From contig NZ_BMIB01000002.1 in assembly GCF_014641615.1 (NCBI RefSeq), positions 1,178,001 through 1,242,000 on the forward strand: a DNA stretch of 64,000 bases. Direction: 5' to 3'. The DNA comes from Filimonas zeae. Its GTDB lineage: Bacteria > Bacteroidota > Bacteroidia > Chitinophagales > Chitinophagaceae. The notes beneath the pieces were generated by a model. It saw only the letters and a list, made by a program, of their open reading frames with translations, searched no databases and was not told the DNA's origin. The position numbers and the translations under genes are program-made. Shown here one piece after another: positions 53,143-63,129 of this stretch (the stretch's first letter is position 1; each line of letters begins with the position of its first letter).

Positions 53143-54540
53143 ATGAAATATTTTATTATACCCGTATTTATATTGGCTCTGCACATTACCGGCTATGCAC
53201 AGGAAAAAGAAGGCAAAGGCAGGCTTACCACCAAAGACAGTGCACTGGCAGCAGAGCGAAAAAAACAGGCTACTGAACCAGAGAATGAAAAAACAATCAG
53301 CGTGGAAACAGACCTGGAAAATGGTCTGGATCTTTTACTGGAAAGTGACCGGAGAACCGTAGAAATAAAAACCTGGGATAAACCGAAGGTTAAAATAAGC
53401 ACTACGGTTGTATATCGTGGCGAATCGTCTCTGAGCGATGAAGCCTGGTTTGAAAAACTCAACATTAGCTGGAAGAAATTCGGGGGAAGCTTCCGCATTA
53501 TTTCAAAAAGTATTGTCAGCTTTGAAGGCTATGGATCAGGCAATTTCGCTGTATTTGAAGGCGATGGCAAAGCAGCGAGATTGGTAAATAAAAAGCGGAT
53601 ACTTACCATTTATGTTCCCCAGCAATTAAAAGTAGAGGCAGATATCAGAAATGGAGAATTAAGCCTGTCAGGCAAGGTAGCTTCTCTCAAGCTTGTATCT
53701 TCTAACGCCAATATTTCCGCAGGCGATGTAGACCGGCTGATAATGCGGAGCCAGCACGACAATGTATCGCTATTAAGTGTAAAAGACGGAGAAATTGAAA
53801 TAAACAATAGCAGGGTTTCTATAAAAAATGCGGACGAACTGGATATTGACAGTAAGTATACCAATATTGAAATTTTAACCGTAAACAAAGCAACCATCCG
53901 CAGTAGTAATGATGAATATGATATAGATAATGCCCGCACTGTACGCGGCAGAAAAAACTACGGCACACTGCGCATAGGTACGCTGCTTAATAGTATTGAT
54001 ATGGAAGGCGCTAATGCTGATATAAAAATCAGACATTTTGATGCGGGTGCTACTTTGGTTAAACTAAATAACAAATATGCAGACTTGCGCTTACCTGCCA
54101 GCGACATTAAAAACTACAGCGTTAAAATGGAAGGTAGCTATAACAATGTATATGCTTCTTTTGAAAAAACTCCGCTACCCGTTAGTGATACACTGCCTTC
54201 CACTGCCAAAAACAAACCGGCCAGATCAGCCACTATAGGCGCTGTTCCTCCTACTCCACCTACTCCTCCAACACCAGCCGTAGCACCCACTCCACCTAAT
54301 CCGGCCACTACCTATTACTATACCGACTCCGTAACGGTTTCAAACGGCAACGTGAATATTAATACGGAATGGGTAAATGAAAAAGTAGAAAGGGCACTCA
54401 AAACAGCAGAGCAGGTGCAGGTAAGATCACTTTCTGTACGCCGTAATGACTCTAACACCAATTTCACAGCCAAAGTAGGCGACGGTAGCGGCCTACGCTT
54501 TGAGCTTCGCTGTACCTACTGCACTGTAGACTTCAAATAA
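53143..54540 (+). CDS. exported DUF4097-like beta-solenoid protein with Pro-rich linker
   Basis: A 465-aa protein with signal peptide MKYFIIPVFILALHITGYAQ. Residues 70-340 show short repeats (EADIRNGELSLSGKVASLKL, EINNSRVSIKNADELDIDSK, TIRSSNDEYDIDNARTVRGR) suggesting a beta-solenoid, as in DUF4097-type envelope proteins. A proline-threonine linker (PPTPPTPPTP region, about 365-395) separates a short C-terminal domain ending in ELRCTYCTVDFK, whose two cysteines could form a disulfide. It lies 9 bp after the anti-sigma gene, so it is in the sigma operon and may be the periplasmic sensor of envelope state. Confidence 0.7.
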   Translation: MKYFIIPVFILALHITGYAQEKEGKGRLTTKDSALAAERKKQATEPENEKTISVETDLENGLDLLLESDRRTVEIKTWDKPKVKISTTVVYRGESSLSDEAWFEKLNISWKKFGGSFRIISKSIVSFEGYGSGNFAVFEGDGKAARLVNKKRILTIYVPQQLKVEADIRNGELSLSGKVASLKLVSSNANISAGDVDRLIMRSQHDNVSLLSVKDGEIEINNSRVSIKNADELDIDSKYTNIEILTVNKATIRSSNDEYDIDNARTVRGRKNYGTLRIGTLLNSIDMEGANADIKIRHFDAGATLVKLNNKYADLRLPASDIKNYSVKMEGSYNNVYASFEKTPLPVSDTLPSTAKNKPARSATIGAVPPTPPTPPTPAVAPTPPNPATTYYYTDSVTVSNGNVNINTEWVNEKVERALKTAEQVQVRSLSVRRNDSNTNFTAKVGDGSGLRFELRCTYCTVDFK

Positions 54541-54631
54541 TACATCTTCTTCCCGGGGCATAGCAATCTTTTTTTGAAAAATTCCTTTCAACAGGGATTG
54601 CTATGCCTATACCTGATCAAAACCCATAGCC

Positions 54632-57013
54632 ATGAAACCATTTTACCTGACTCTTTTTATATGCTGTATATTACAGGCAGCTCATGCGCAAACAAAGCGG
54701 CAGGTAAAACTGACCGACAGCTCCACTCAAAAGCCCATTCCCTTTGCCACTATTGCGCTATTCAAAACCAATGATGCAGGCAAGCCTGTACAACAGCTCA
54801 TCAGCAAGGAGGACGGAGTATTTGAAATAAGTGTTAAAGACACTGCCTCATACGAGCTGCTTATTAACCATACTTCTTACCGCGAACGCAGACTGCCTTT
54901 TTCCGGCACATTACCCGCAGTGTTATGGCTGGTACCAGCCAGCGACACAACTGGTTCTGTAATAGTAACAGGCACCCGCAAGGCTCTGATAGAAAAGGTA
55001 GAAGACAAAATGGTGTATAATGTGGAAGCGGATGTAACAATGGATGGACAAACAGCCACTGATGCACTGAGAAAAGCCCCCTTTGTATCTGTTGATGGGG
55101 ATGGCAATATTCAGCTGAAAGGACAGCCTAATTACAGAATTCTGCTGAACGGAAAAGAGGCAGGCATTTTTGCCAAGGATCCGAAGGAGGCACTGAAATC
55201 ATTTCCGGCTGGCTCTATCAAAAAAATAGAAATCATAACCTCCCCTTCTGCTAAATATGATGCAGAAGGCACAGGTGGCATTATCAATATCATCACTAAA
55301 AAGCCAGTATCAGGCTACAACGCCAGCCTGGGAAGCAGCTATCGCACACTGCGTAATCTTCAAAATGGCTCATTGAATATCAAGTATGGTAAATGGGGCT
55401 TTACAGGCAGCGCCAGCAGAGGTCATGGTAAAAACCGTGATTTCACAACACAATCTGTTACAGAAGCGCTTGTACCTTCTACCTATTCCAAACGCATACT
55501 GGATGGTACGGGCAATAACCAATACCATTGGTGGGATATATCCACCGAAATAAGCTACGACATTGACAGCTTGCATACAGTAAGCGGATATATCAATGGC
55601 GGTAACAATCCATTCAGCCGGTGGCAGACAAGAGAGGTAGCAGTAATCAACCATGAGTATTCAGATACTGCCTACAGCACCTTCAGAGAAACGGCAGAAT
55701 TCCCCTACGTGTACAATGATCAGGGAATGGACTTTATTAAAAAATTTGCAGGTAAGCCTAACAAAGAATGGTCTGTAAAGCTAAACCGGCAATACTCTGG
55801 CTCTAACTCTTATAACAACAACGATCAGATGAGTGAAACGGAAAGGAAGCAGATTAAAAACAACAACCAGGAAAAGAATACACAGTACGTTTTGCAATCT
55901 GACTTTGTATTGCCCCTTCCCGCAAAACAAAAGCTGGAGATAGGCGCAAAAGGCATATTCCGCAACGCCAGCGCAGTATACGAGGCCATGTATAAAGACA
56001 AAAGTGATAAATATGTAACAGATGCCGCCAATAGCGACCGCTTTTCGTACCGCCAGGATGTTTACAGCGCTTATCTGATTTATAATAAAGCTATAGGCAG
56101 CCTGAACCTGAAGCTGGGTGGCCGCCTGGAAAACACACAGGTATCTGGCACTTTCAAAACCTCTGGCGAAAGTCTGCATCAGAACTACTACAACTTCATT
56201 CCCACTTTTTACCTGTCCAGAAAGTACAAGGAATCTCATGATTTCTCCCTCAGTTATACCAAGCGGCTTCGCCGTCCTTTTATTTGGGATCTGAACCCTT
56301 TTGTAAACAACATAGACACTTTAAATATCAGCTATGGCAATCCCAATCTAAAGCCGGAAGTTACCCACGTGGTAAGCCTGAGCTACAGTTACTTTAAAAA
56401 CTCAAATAGCTTATCCATAAGCCTGTCTCAAAACCTGTGTAACACGCAAATTGTTAAGTACACCGTATTTGATGCTGCTACAGGCGTTGCCGCCATGATA
56501 CCGGACAACATAGGAGAAAACAGATTTACTTCGTTAAGCCTTAGTTTGAATCTAAAGCCAGTAAGCTTCTGGACCATGAATCTTAATGCAGGTGTCCAGT
56601 ACAACAACCTGAGAAATAAATTTAACCCGGCGCAGCATAACAAAGGGTTCAGTGGCAATGGTAACCTGAGTAATACATTTGATATCACTAAAAAATTCTC
56701 CTTTTTTAACAGCGGTGGTTTCTGGCAATCGCCGGTTCAGTTACAAGGCAAATTTCCTTTCAACTATTGGTACGATGCGGGCTTTGCGTACAAACTGCTG
56801 AATAATAAACTAAGAATTACGGTGCGTGCCAATAATTTCCTGCAAGAGTATATGACTTACCGCAGAAAATTTGCTGACAAAAACTTTGTACAGGATGTAA
56901 CCAACCGGTTTCGCCAGCGAACTATTGATGTAAGTGTGCGATGGAACTTTGGTAAGCTTTCTGAAAATACCAGCCGGAAAAGAGGTGTAAAAACAGACGA
57001 CATTCAAAAATAA
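54632..57013 (+). CDS. TonB-dependent / outer-membrane beta-barrel receptor
   Basis: A 793-aa outer-membrane protein with a signal peptide (MKPFYLTLFICCILQAAHAQ). The N-terminal carboxypeptidase-like domain is about 22-100 (QVKLTDSSTQKPIPFATIAL). The plug follows with NILLNGKEAGIF-like patterns and GSIKKIEIITSPSAKYDAEG, then GGIINIITKKP. The barrel ends in VRWNFGKLSENTSRKRGVKT. This is the outer-membrane beta-barrel (OMP_b-brl_3) branch of TonB-like receptors. It closes the sigma / anti-sigma / sensor-like / receptor operon. Confidence 0.88.
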   Translation: MKPFYLTLFICCILQAAHAQTKRQVKLTDSSTQKPIPFATIALFKTNDAGKPVQQLISKEDGVFEISVKDTASYELLINHTSYRERRLPFSGTLPAVLWLVPASDTTGSVIVTGTRKALIEKVEDKMVYNVEADVTMDGQTATDALRKAPFVSVDGDGNIQLKGQPNYRILLNGKEAGIFAKDPKEALKSFPAGSIKKIEIITSPSAKYDAEGTGGIINIITKKPVSGYNASLGSSYRTLRNLQNGSLNIKYGKWGFTGSASRGHGKNRDFTTQSVTEALVPSTYSKRILDGTGNNQYHWWDISTEISYDIDSLHTVSGYINGGNNPFSRWQTREVAVINHEYSDTAYSTFRETAEFPYVYNDQGMDFIKKFAGKPNKEWSVKLNRQYSGSNSYNNNDQMSETERKQIKNNNQEKNTQYVLQSDFVLPLPAKQKLEIGAKGIFRNASAVYEAMYKDKSDKYVTDAANSDRFSYRQDVYSAYLIYNKAIGSLNLKLGGRLENTQVSGTFKTSGESLHQNYYNFIPTFYLSRKYKESHDFSLSYTKRLRRPFIWDLNPFVNNIDTLNISYGNPNLKPEVTHVVSLSYSYFKNSNSLSISLSQNLCNTQIVKYTVFDAATGVAAMIPDNIGENRFTSLSLSLNLKPVSFWTMNLNAGVQYNNLRNKFNPAQHNKGFSGNGNLSNTFDITKKFSFFNSGGFWQSPVQLQGKFPFNYWYDAGFAYKLLNNKLRITVRANNFLQEYMTYRRKFADKNFVQDVTNRFRQRTIDVSVRWNFGKLSENTSRKRGVKTDDIQK

Positions 57014-57037
57014 ATTCGTTTTCTCACGTGCATTAAC

Positions 57038-57065
57038 GGGCCGGGTTTCTACCTGGCCCTTTTTT
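57038..57065 (+). terminator. terminator of the sigma/receptor operon
   Basis: Nine-bp stem (GGGCCGGGT / ACCTGGCCC, one G-U) with TTCT loop, then a T run at 57060-57065. Confidence 0.8.
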
Positions 57066-57307
57066 ATGCAGAAGAAGGGGAATTTTTGGGGTTGTTAGCC
57101 GTCCCCGGCAATGTACTTTTCAATACATTACCGGTTTAGGCAGCAAGGGGTCGAATAAAAAACAGCAGGGATAAAACAGTGGGTTTGATTAAAACCAATT
57201 ACTTAATTACTAACCAGATTAAAGATATACAACCTGGCATACCCAATAAGAGTTTTGATTGCGAGGTGGGGGATTTTGATATACCAAACGGTTAAAAAAA
57301 GGGATGA

Positions 57308-58618
57308 TTACACGGCCAGCGGCACACTATAGGTAAACACACTGCCCTCTCCGGGTGTACTTTCAACCTGAATAAAACTATTATTCTTTTCGGCAAACTC
57401 CTTACATAGCATCAGCCCCAAACCTGTACCCTTCTCGTTACGGGTACCTTGCAGGCTACCTTTCCGGCTACCACTAAACAGCTGCTGTTTTACCTGCTCA
57501 TTCATTCCCGTACCCCTGTCCATTACAATAATACGTGCCATTGGAGGTGCGCAAAGAACCCGCAGGGTTACTATTGAGCCAGGGTAACTGTATTTAACCG
57601 CATTGGAAAGCAGGTTACGCATAATCAGTGCAAAATGATCCGGATCGGTATACACAGTAACACCAGCGGTAAATTGGGTTACCACCTGTATATTTTTCTG
57701 CATCAACATCTGCTGAAAGAAAATGATAATATTCATTATTTCCTCCTCTACCAAAACAACTTTGGGCCGGGCTTCAATACCCTGTAACTGATTAAGGCTC
57801 CATCGCAGCAGGTTATCCAGGTTGTATTGCAACTGGCCCACATCACTGTTCAACCTGCCTGTTAATCCTCTGAATTCTTCCTCCGTAATGGTTTCATCGT
57901 TCAACAAGGTAAGGGAGTACCCTAAAGCAGCTATAGGCGACCGAAGATCGTGCGCCACAATGCTGAACATTTTCTGCATAGCTTCATTTGCCTCCTTCAG
58001 CTGCCTGTTTTTTTCTTCCAGCTGCATCTGATAGCTGTATACCAGATTTTTAAAATACTGAGCCGTAACCACCATAAAAAAGCTGGCGGTAATAAGGTTG
58101 GCAGCCACCCTGCCCTGAGACAGCGTCATCCCTGCCGAAACAGGTGTATTATAAATACGCACCCAGGTAAATGCAACAATTACCAGAGTTGAAAAAATAA
58201 AATAGGTGAGTTTACTGGCAAAAACAATCACAGCAGCTAATATCAGCATTAGCAAAAAGTATTCGGCACCATTTTTAAAGAGTACTGACTGTAACAGGAA
58301 AACCACTGCTAATATGCCAAATAATGGTATCCGCGCCCAGAAAAAGCGTTGTTTATAGTTAATCCATACCAATATCAAAAAAACCAATGCATTAATAGCG
58401 TTTAAGGTTCCCAGCAGGTAATACTTATCTATAAAATTTATACAACAAAAATAAACTATAAAGGGAAGCGCCCCGATTAACAGCACATTGAGAACCAATG
58501 TCTTTTGCCGTTCGCGCACAGGCATATCTGGTGTAGTGCCCATAAACAGCAACCGCCGCCAGTACTCTGCCAGCAAAGCCTGTAAGCTTTTAGCGGATTT
58601 TGATTGCGGAGACTGCAT
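57308..58618 (-). CDS. membrane sensor histidine kinase
   Basis: A 436-aa kinase: about six hydrophobic segments (40-195), a coiled-coil linker, HisKA H-box MFSIVAHDLRSPIAALGYSL, and HATPase_c with N-box NLLSNAVKYSYP, G1 MDRGTGM and G2 GTGLGLML. The layout and H-box match the kinase at 23464. It is divergent from the LytTR regulator (62 bp between starts), its likely partner. Confidence 0.9.
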   Translation of the reverse strand: MQSPQSKSAKSLQALLAEYWRRLLFMGTTPDMPVRERQKTLVLNVLLIGALPFIVYFCCINFIDKYYLLGTLNAINALVFLILVWINYKQRFFWARIPLFGILAVVFLLQSVLFKNGAEYFLLMLILAAVIVFASKLTYFIFSTLVIVAFTWVRIYNTPVSAGMTLSQGRVAANLITASFFMVVTAQYFKNLVYSYQMQLEEKNRQLKEANEAMQKMFSIVAHDLRSPIAALGYSLTLLNDETITEEEFRGLTGRLNSDVGQLQYNLDNLLRWSLNQLQGIEARPKVVLVEEEIMNIIIFFQQMLMQKNIQVVTQFTAGVTVYTDPDHFALIMRNLLSNAVKYSYPGSIVTLRVLCAPPMARIIVMDRGTGMNEQVKQQLFSGSRKGSLQGTRNEKGTGLGLMLCKEFAEKNNSFIQVESTPGEGSVFTYSVPLAV

Positions 58619-58680
58619 TTTATTAATCTTAGTTTATATATTGCAGCATCAGAGGGCTGTTAAGCCGCATTAGTTGCAAT

Positions 58681-59427
58681 ATGACGCAAGATAACATTTC
58701 AGTTCTACTAATAGAAGACGAAGAGGTTTGGGCCAGAACAATGCAAAAAAACCTTGCTGATTTCGGGTTTGAAGTTACCGCAGTTGCCTCTACTGTTGAG
58801 GAAGCACTGCCTGCCCTGAATGCCATGGATTACGATATTGTACTGCTGGATATTCACCTGAATGGTGTCAATAGTGGTATAGAACTGGCAAAACTGCTTC
58901 ATACCCATTACCATAAGCCCTTTATTTTTGTAACCTCCAGCCTTAATAGCCACAGTTTACAGGAAGCTATAACAGCAAAACCCTCTGCTTACCTTATCAA
59001 ACCCATTAATCCCGCTTCACTCTTTGTTACTATTCACAGCGCTATTAATAATTTTCAGCAGGAACAACCTGCGGGCGCAACGGTTGAAAACAATTATGAT
59101 TCCTTTTTTATAAAGCAGGGAAATAAGTATAAAAAAATAGACTGGAAGGATGTGATCTGTCTCATTTCTGAAAAAAATTATACCCGTGTGTTTACCAGCC
59201 GCGACAATTCGGAATATCTGATCAGAAGTTCTCTGCAGAAAGCAATGCAATATATAATTCCGGCCTCTTTACGTAGCAGATTTGCACAGGTTAACCGGGC
59301 GGAGATAGTACAGCTGTCTTATGTGGAGGAGCTGGCGGGTGATGTGTTAAAAGCAGGAAATAAAACCTTTTATATTACCGAAGCATATCATAAAGACCTT
59401 AAAAAGAGCCTGAATATCATATCCTGA
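58681..59427 (+). CDS. LytTR-type response regulator
   Basis: A 248-aa regulator. The receiver has IEDEEVW acidic pair, phospho-acceptor YDIVLLDIHLNGVNSG and Lys in LIKPINP. The C-terminal LytTR DNA-binding domain shows IDWKDVICLISEKNYTRVFT, then FAQVNRAEIVQLSYVEELAG. LytTR regulators often control surface or developmental genes and act with membrane kinases; the divergent kinase at 57308 is the natural partner. The stop lies inside the terminator stem at 59404-59440. Confidence 0.92.
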   Translation: MTQDNISVLLIEDEEVWARTMQKNLADFGFEVTAVASTVEEALPALNAMDYDIVLLDIHLNGVNSGIELAKLLHTHYHKPFIFVTSSLNSHSLQEAITAKPSAYLIKPINPASLFVTIHSAINNFQQEQPAGATVENNYDSFFIKQGNKYKKIDWKDVICLISEKNYTRVFTSRDNSEYLIRSSLQKAMQYIIPASLRSRFAQVNRAEIVQLSYVEELAGDVLKAGNKTFYITEAYHKDLKKSLNIIS

Positions 59428-59440
59428 TATTCAGGCTCTT
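59404..59440. terminator. bidirectional terminator between LytTR and FecR genes
   Basis: Perfect 16-bp stem (59404-59419 and 59425-59440) with 5-nt loop; T-rich sequence follows on both strands. It includes the LytTR stop codon. Confidence 0.8.
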
Positions 59441-59444
59441 TCTT

Positions 59445-60380
59445 TTATTTTGAACAGCCTTTGGTATTTACTATCCAAACACCATCTTCTTTTGTAAGGC
59501 CGGCATTAATACTCTCCGCAAACAACTTCAGAAACTTTTCCAGCGGAGCCTGGGCTTTCAGTTCACCGTAATATTTACAGTTATAATAATTGCCCCGTAA
59601 TTCAACCGGTTCACTGTACTGGCGCTGTACCTCTTTCAGCACTTCCACAGCAGGCATACCCCAGAATTCATACGATCCGTTTACACGCCCCTGCATATGC
59701 CTGTCGGCCGAGGCAAATTTCTGTTTTACAATTACCAGTTCTTCCCGCACAAAAATGGCACGTTCGTTTGCCTGCAACATCGTTTGTTTTACAGCGTCTG
59801 CCGGAAGGTCACTACTATTTACTACTGTAGAAGATGCCGTATCTGTAACAGCAACAGCAGCATTACCTTTTACCATCGTTACTGCTGCGTAAGCCTCATT
59901 CCCGTAAGCCTGCACCGTAAAATCTGCCTCCCCGTCAGTCTGGGTGGCAATACCATTGCTATGAATTACAAATGGGTGTGTTGCAGAAGGCGCCACTTTA
60001 ATAAATACCTCGCCGGTAATAGTTATTTCACGCTTTTCGCGGTTAAAAGTTTGAGGATATTGAAGCGTGGATCCCGGGCTTATCCATACCTGTGTTCCAT
60101 CTGCCAGTTTAATCAGTTTCCGCTGCCCTACCCCGGTACTTAGCTGCTGCATTACTACCGGGTGCATATTGTTGTAAATATCCTTCCGGAAAATGTATCC
60201 GGTTACAGATAATAAAGCCACAGCAGATACTCCTACACCCCACCATATATGATGAGCTTTGATGCCAGCGAATGGAGCTCTGGCTTTGTTGGATTTGACC
60301 TTGGGAGAAACACCGGAAAAAAGACCGGCGTACGATTGATTCTCCGTATTAGATGAATACGGCATAGTCTCAGTTCTCAT
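59445..60380 (-). CDS. FecR-type anti-sigma-like protein (DUF4974)
   Basis: A 311-aa protein with one transmembrane helix (about 47-65, IWWGVGVSAVALLSVTGYIF). A periplasmic FecR domain follows (LIKLADGTQVWISPGSTLQY, REITITGEVFIKVAP), and a C-terminal DUF4974 part (GMPAVEVLKEVQRQYSEPVE, APLEKFLKLFAE). FecR proteins normally regulate an ECF sigma factor and sense a TonB receptor. No sigma gene is adjacent: the neighbour upstream is a lone carboxypeptidase-regulatory domain. The N-terminal 45 residues lack the usual sigma-binding helical region, so it may be a diverged or orphan form. Confidence 0.85.
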   Translation of the reverse strand: MRTETMPYSSNTENQSYAGLFSGVSPKVKSNKARAPFAGIKAHHIWWGVGVSAVALLSVTGYIFRKDIYNNMHPVVMQQLSTGVGQRKLIKLADGTQVWISPGSTLQYPQTFNREKREITITGEVFIKVAPSATHPFVIHSNGIATQTDGEADFTVQAYGNEAYAAVTMVKGNAAVAVTDTASSTVVNSSDLPADAVKQTMLQANERAIFVREELVIVKQKFASADRHMQGRVNGSYEFWGMPAVEVLKEVQRQYSEPVELRGNYYNCKYYGELKAQAPLEKFLKLFAESINAGLTKEDGVWIVNTKGCSK

Positions 60381-60414
60381 TTTTTGCAGTTTCAGTAGTG
60401 GTTATAGCAATTTA

Positions 60415-60738
60415 TTACTTTTTACGCAAACGGAAAACTTGTTTTTCACTTACATCTGTAAGTACCACCTTTTCCGAAACGAAGTCTGCATGCACCACCT
60501 GTACGGTTATAGGCAAATGTTGCCATGTATGCAGTTCAAAGTTGCCATTCTTATCCGTAAGCGCTTCCTCCTCTCCCATAACGGCACTTACATATACTTT
60601 TTCCAGTGGTCGCTGGTCGCTGGCTGCCACCACACTCCCTTTAATAGTATATGGAACAAAACGATAGCTATCTGTAATGCTCATAATCATAACTGTCAAT
60701 GGAATGGATAAGCAGGCTACAAGTTTAGATATCTGCAT
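60415..60738 (-). CDS. lone carboxypeptidase-D regulatory-like domain protein
   Basis: A 107-aa protein: an N-terminal hydrophobic signal-like segment (LVACLSIPLTVMIMSI), then one beta-sandwich domain typical of TonB-receptor N-termini (YTIKGSVVAASDQRPLEKVY, TDKNGNFELHTWQHLPITVQ). There is no plug or barrel behind it; the frame stops at 60415 and the FecR-like gene starts 34 bp later. It could be a stripped receptor remnant or a stand-alone signalling domain. A good promoter candidate lies at 60763-60794. Confidence 0.75.
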   Translation of the reverse strand: MQISKLVACLSIPLTVMIMSITDSYRFVPYTIKGSVVAASDQRPLEKVYVSAVMGEEEALTDKNGNFELHTWQHLPITVQVVHADFVSEKVVLTDVSEKQVFRLRKK

Positions 60739-60762
60739 CTGTTATCTCTTTTGGATCAGAAA

Positions 60763-60794
60763 CAAATATAGGGCTTATTTAAACAAGTCTACAA
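60763..60794 (-). promoter_or_regulatory. promoter candidate of the lone regulatory-domain gene
   Basis: On the minus strand TTG (60794-60792), 21-bp spacer, TATATTTG (60770-60763): a full -7 match, 25 bp from the ATG at 60738. Confidence 0.55.
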
Positions 60795-60930
60795 TTTTAA
60801 TAGGTTTAATAGTATAATCAAATGTATTATAGTCAGATACAACTATCATATATCAAAAAACATTCTAGTTAAAAGTAGAAGAGAAGGCAGCTACAGCCAT
60901 CGGGCCCCTTGCTGTTTTCCAAAATAAAAA

Positions 60931-60962
60931 GGCAGCCATGGGTAGTGTCCCAACTGGCTGCC
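60931..60962 (-). terminator. terminator of the DEAD-box helicase gene
   Basis: Eight-bp stem GGCAGCCA/TGGCTGCC with a 16-nt loop, followed on the minus strand by a T-rich run. It lies 120 bp beyond the helicase stop. Confidence 0.6.
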
Positions 60963-61082
60963 CCATTAATTTATCAACCATTGCACGCCGTTTCCCTGGC
61001 GGATTATAGTATGCAACAGCAAGCCATTTTACAAGCAGTATGTACCCGTAATAAAACCGCCGGCCGAAGTTGTTAATGCCAT

Positions 61083-62411
61083 CTATTTAGCAATTTCTAT
61101 TTTTACCTTCTGGTTCTTTATTTTCTCGTTACGCACCAGCGTAAGTGTAAGGCTTGCCTTTGAACGGCGAACAGCTACAAAAGAAAAGAAATCCTTTACT
61201 TCAATAAGGCCTATATCTTCTTTCTTTAATTGCCCCTTGTTCGATAAAAAGCCTACTATGTCCACTTTGTTTACCTTATTCTTTTTGCCTGCTGCAATAA
61301 AGAAGGTAGTCCATTTAGACCTTTCAGGCAGTTCCAGTTCTTCCGGCAACTCAATTTCTTCTACCTCTTCTGTTACATAAGCCGGAACTTTTTCTTCTGT
61401 AGAAAGCAGCAGTATAGCAGTACCACTGGCTTCCATACGTGCTGTACGCCCATTGCGATGCGTAAAAATATCCTGTGTGGCAGGTAAATGATAGTGGATG
61501 ATATACCTGATATGAGGGATATCCAGGCCTCGTGCTGCCAGATCAGTAGTAACCAGAAAAGATACAGAACCGTTGCGAAATTTACCCAATGCACTATCAC
61601 GATCGCGCTGTTCCATAGCACCGTGGTAAAACTCACTATAAATGCCTCTTTCGCTTAACAACGTACTGGTGCGTTCCACAGCATCTCTGTGGTTACAGAA
61701 TATAATGGTAGGGCGGGCTCCAAAGTAGCAGAGCAATTTGAACAACGTTTCAATTTTATCTCTGTCTTCAGATATTACTTTCTTAATAGCAAGCCGTTCC
61801 TGCTCTTCACCTTCCTCATTTAAAAAGTTAAGCAAAAAGTAATTTTCAAACCCTACAAATTCAGGAACGTCCACTGCTTCCGTAGCAGAGGTAAGTATCC
61901 GCTTTTGTATGCCAGGTAAGGAGCCTATAATAAAAGCAATCTCGTCCTGAAACCCTGCTTCCAACGATTTGTCAAACTCATCCAGCACAAGGGTTTTAAT
62001 AGAATCTATGGTAATATTACCACGTCTTATATGATCTGCCAGCCTGCCAGGTGTGCCTACGATTATTGAAGGCGGTTCTACCAGATTCTTCTCTTCTGTT
62101 TCTCTCAAATGCCCGCCGTAACAGCAGGTTACTTTTGCACCTGTACTCATAGAACGCAGCACCTGCTCTATCTGCAAGGCCAGTTCGCGCGAGGGCACTA
62201 TAATCAAGGCTTCTGTTTTTTTAGTAGTAAAGTCCAGCTTTTCCAGTAACGGTAACAGGAACGCAAGCGTTTTACCAGAACCTGTAGCAGATAGTAACAA
62301 TATGTTATCATGTTCCACATTAGCTTCCAGAGAAGCCTTCTGCATATCATTCAGGGCGGCTATCTTAAGCCCGGCCAACGCAGTCTCAATCGAATATTTC
62401 TTCTGTTGCAT
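61083..62411 (-). CDS. DbpA-like DEAD-box RNA helicase
   Basis: A 442-aa helicase (start at 62411, [20 protein letters not shown]). Motifs: Q-like [10 protein letters not shown], Walker A SATGSGKT, Ia PSRELALQ, Ib TPGRL, motif II DEFD (Asp-Glu-Phe-Asp instead of DEAD), motif III SATE, V and VI in [11 protein letters not shown] and HRNGRTAR. The C-terminal 65 residues form a DbpA-type RNA-binding domain ([20 protein letters not shown], then [15 protein letters not shown]). It should unwind RNA, probably in ribosome assembly. DEFD is a tolerated variant in some bacterial members. Confidence 0.9.
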   Translation of the reverse strand: MQQKKYSIETALAGLKIAALNDMQKASLEANVEHDNILLLSATGSGKTLAFLLPLLEKLDFTTKKTEALIIVPSRELALQIEQVLRSMSTGAKVTCCYGGHLRETEEKNLVEPPSIIVGTPGRLADHIRRGNITIDSIKTLVLDEFDKSLEAGFQDEIAFIIGSLPGIQKRILTSATEAVDVPEFVGFENYFLLNFLNEEGEEQERLAIKKVISEDRDKIETLFKLLCYFGARPTIIFCNHRDAVERTSTLLSERGIYSEFYHGAMEQRDRDSALGKFRNGSVSFLVTTDLAARGLDIPHIRYIIHYHLPATQDIFTHRNGRTARMEASGTAILLLSTEEKVPAYVTEEVEEIELPEELELPERSKWTTFFIAAGKKNKVNKVDIVGFLSNKGQLKKEDIGLIEVKDFFSFVAVRRSKASLTLTLVRNEKIKNQKVKIEIAK

Positions 62412-62830
62412 CGCTCCAAAATTACGAAAGAAAGCGCCAGAACACGCGTGCAATGCCTGTTACAACGCTATTTACCGGACAAAAACACAATTCCGCAGAC
62501 ATAAAGGAAAAGAATATATGCAAAAAGCAGCCTGTCATCTGCTTCTGTTGCAAGCAAAACAGCCCTCTGAGTAAGCATCAGAAGGCAAATCAAGGTTATT
62601 TTAAACAGTTTCCAACAATCATTCCAGATTTGTGTTCTGTATTAAATTACCCTAAAAATCCTTATCTGCATTGGGTTACGGGGTGCAATAAGGGGGTAAA
62701 ACCAATACCGCCGGGAGATGTGGCAAATAAAAAAAATCATAAATTATACGGAATACTGTTAATTAGATTGATTATACTTGAACACACTCCCCTATCTTTG
62801 ATTCATTATTTCATCCAATACACTTCATTT
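62412..62830. other. 419-bp intergenic region before HU
   Basis: It separates the helicase from HU. The HU promoter candidate is at 62768-62800. An open frame continues upstream of the HU start from 62453, but it reads low-complexity Lys/Asn/Tyr text and is rejected. Confidence 0.6.
62768..62800 (+). promoter_or_regulatory. promoter candidate of the HU gene
   Basis: TTG (62768-62770), 22-bp spacer, TATCTTTG (62793-62800): full -7 match, 31 bp from the ATG. Confidence 0.6.
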
Positions 62831-63100
62831 ATGAACAAAGGCGAATTAGTAGAAAAGTTGGCAGCCGACGCAGGCATTTCTAAAAAACAGGCTGGCGCTG
62901 CGCTGGATTCTTTTACTGAAGCAGTAGCTAAAACCTTAAAAAAGGGAGACAAAGTAACCTTAGTAGGCTTCGGAACCTTCTCTGTATCTAAAAGAGCAGC
63001 ACGTACAGGCCGCAACCCCCAAACTGGTGAAAAAATTAAGATTAAAGCTAAAAAAGTTGCCCGCTTTAAAGCAGGTAAAGAGCTTTCAGGCAAAATCTAA
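62831..63100 (+). CDS. HU-family DNA-binding protein
   Basis: An 89-aa nucleoid protein. I choose the ATG at 62831, [20 protein letters not shown], the canonical HU start; the frame further up is not HU-like. Features: [31 protein letters not shown] and the DNA-contacting arm [20 protein letters not shown], which carries the intercalating-proline RNP motif. It wraps or bends DNA as a dimer. It is one of several DNA- or chromatin-like basic proteins in the window. Confidence 0.95.
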   Translation: MNKGELVEKLAADAGISKKQAGAALDSFTEAVAKTLKKGDKVTLVGFGTFSVSKRAARTGRNPQTGEKIKIKAKKVARFKAGKELSGKI

Positions 63101-63129
63101 ACTAATTAGTACCCTATTTAATTAATGCA

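Larger units (their letters stand above)
60739..61082. other. 344-bp intergenic region
   Basis: Holds the promoter candidate of the 60738 gene on the left and a terminator of the helicase gene at 60931-60962 on the right. AT-rich otherwise, with nothing else recognisable. Confidence 0.6.

Noticed and set aside
62453..62830. Upstream extension of the HU gene
   Set aside because: HU starts at 62831 with the canonical [10 protein letters not shown]; the preceding text is low-complexity Lys/Asn/Tyr.
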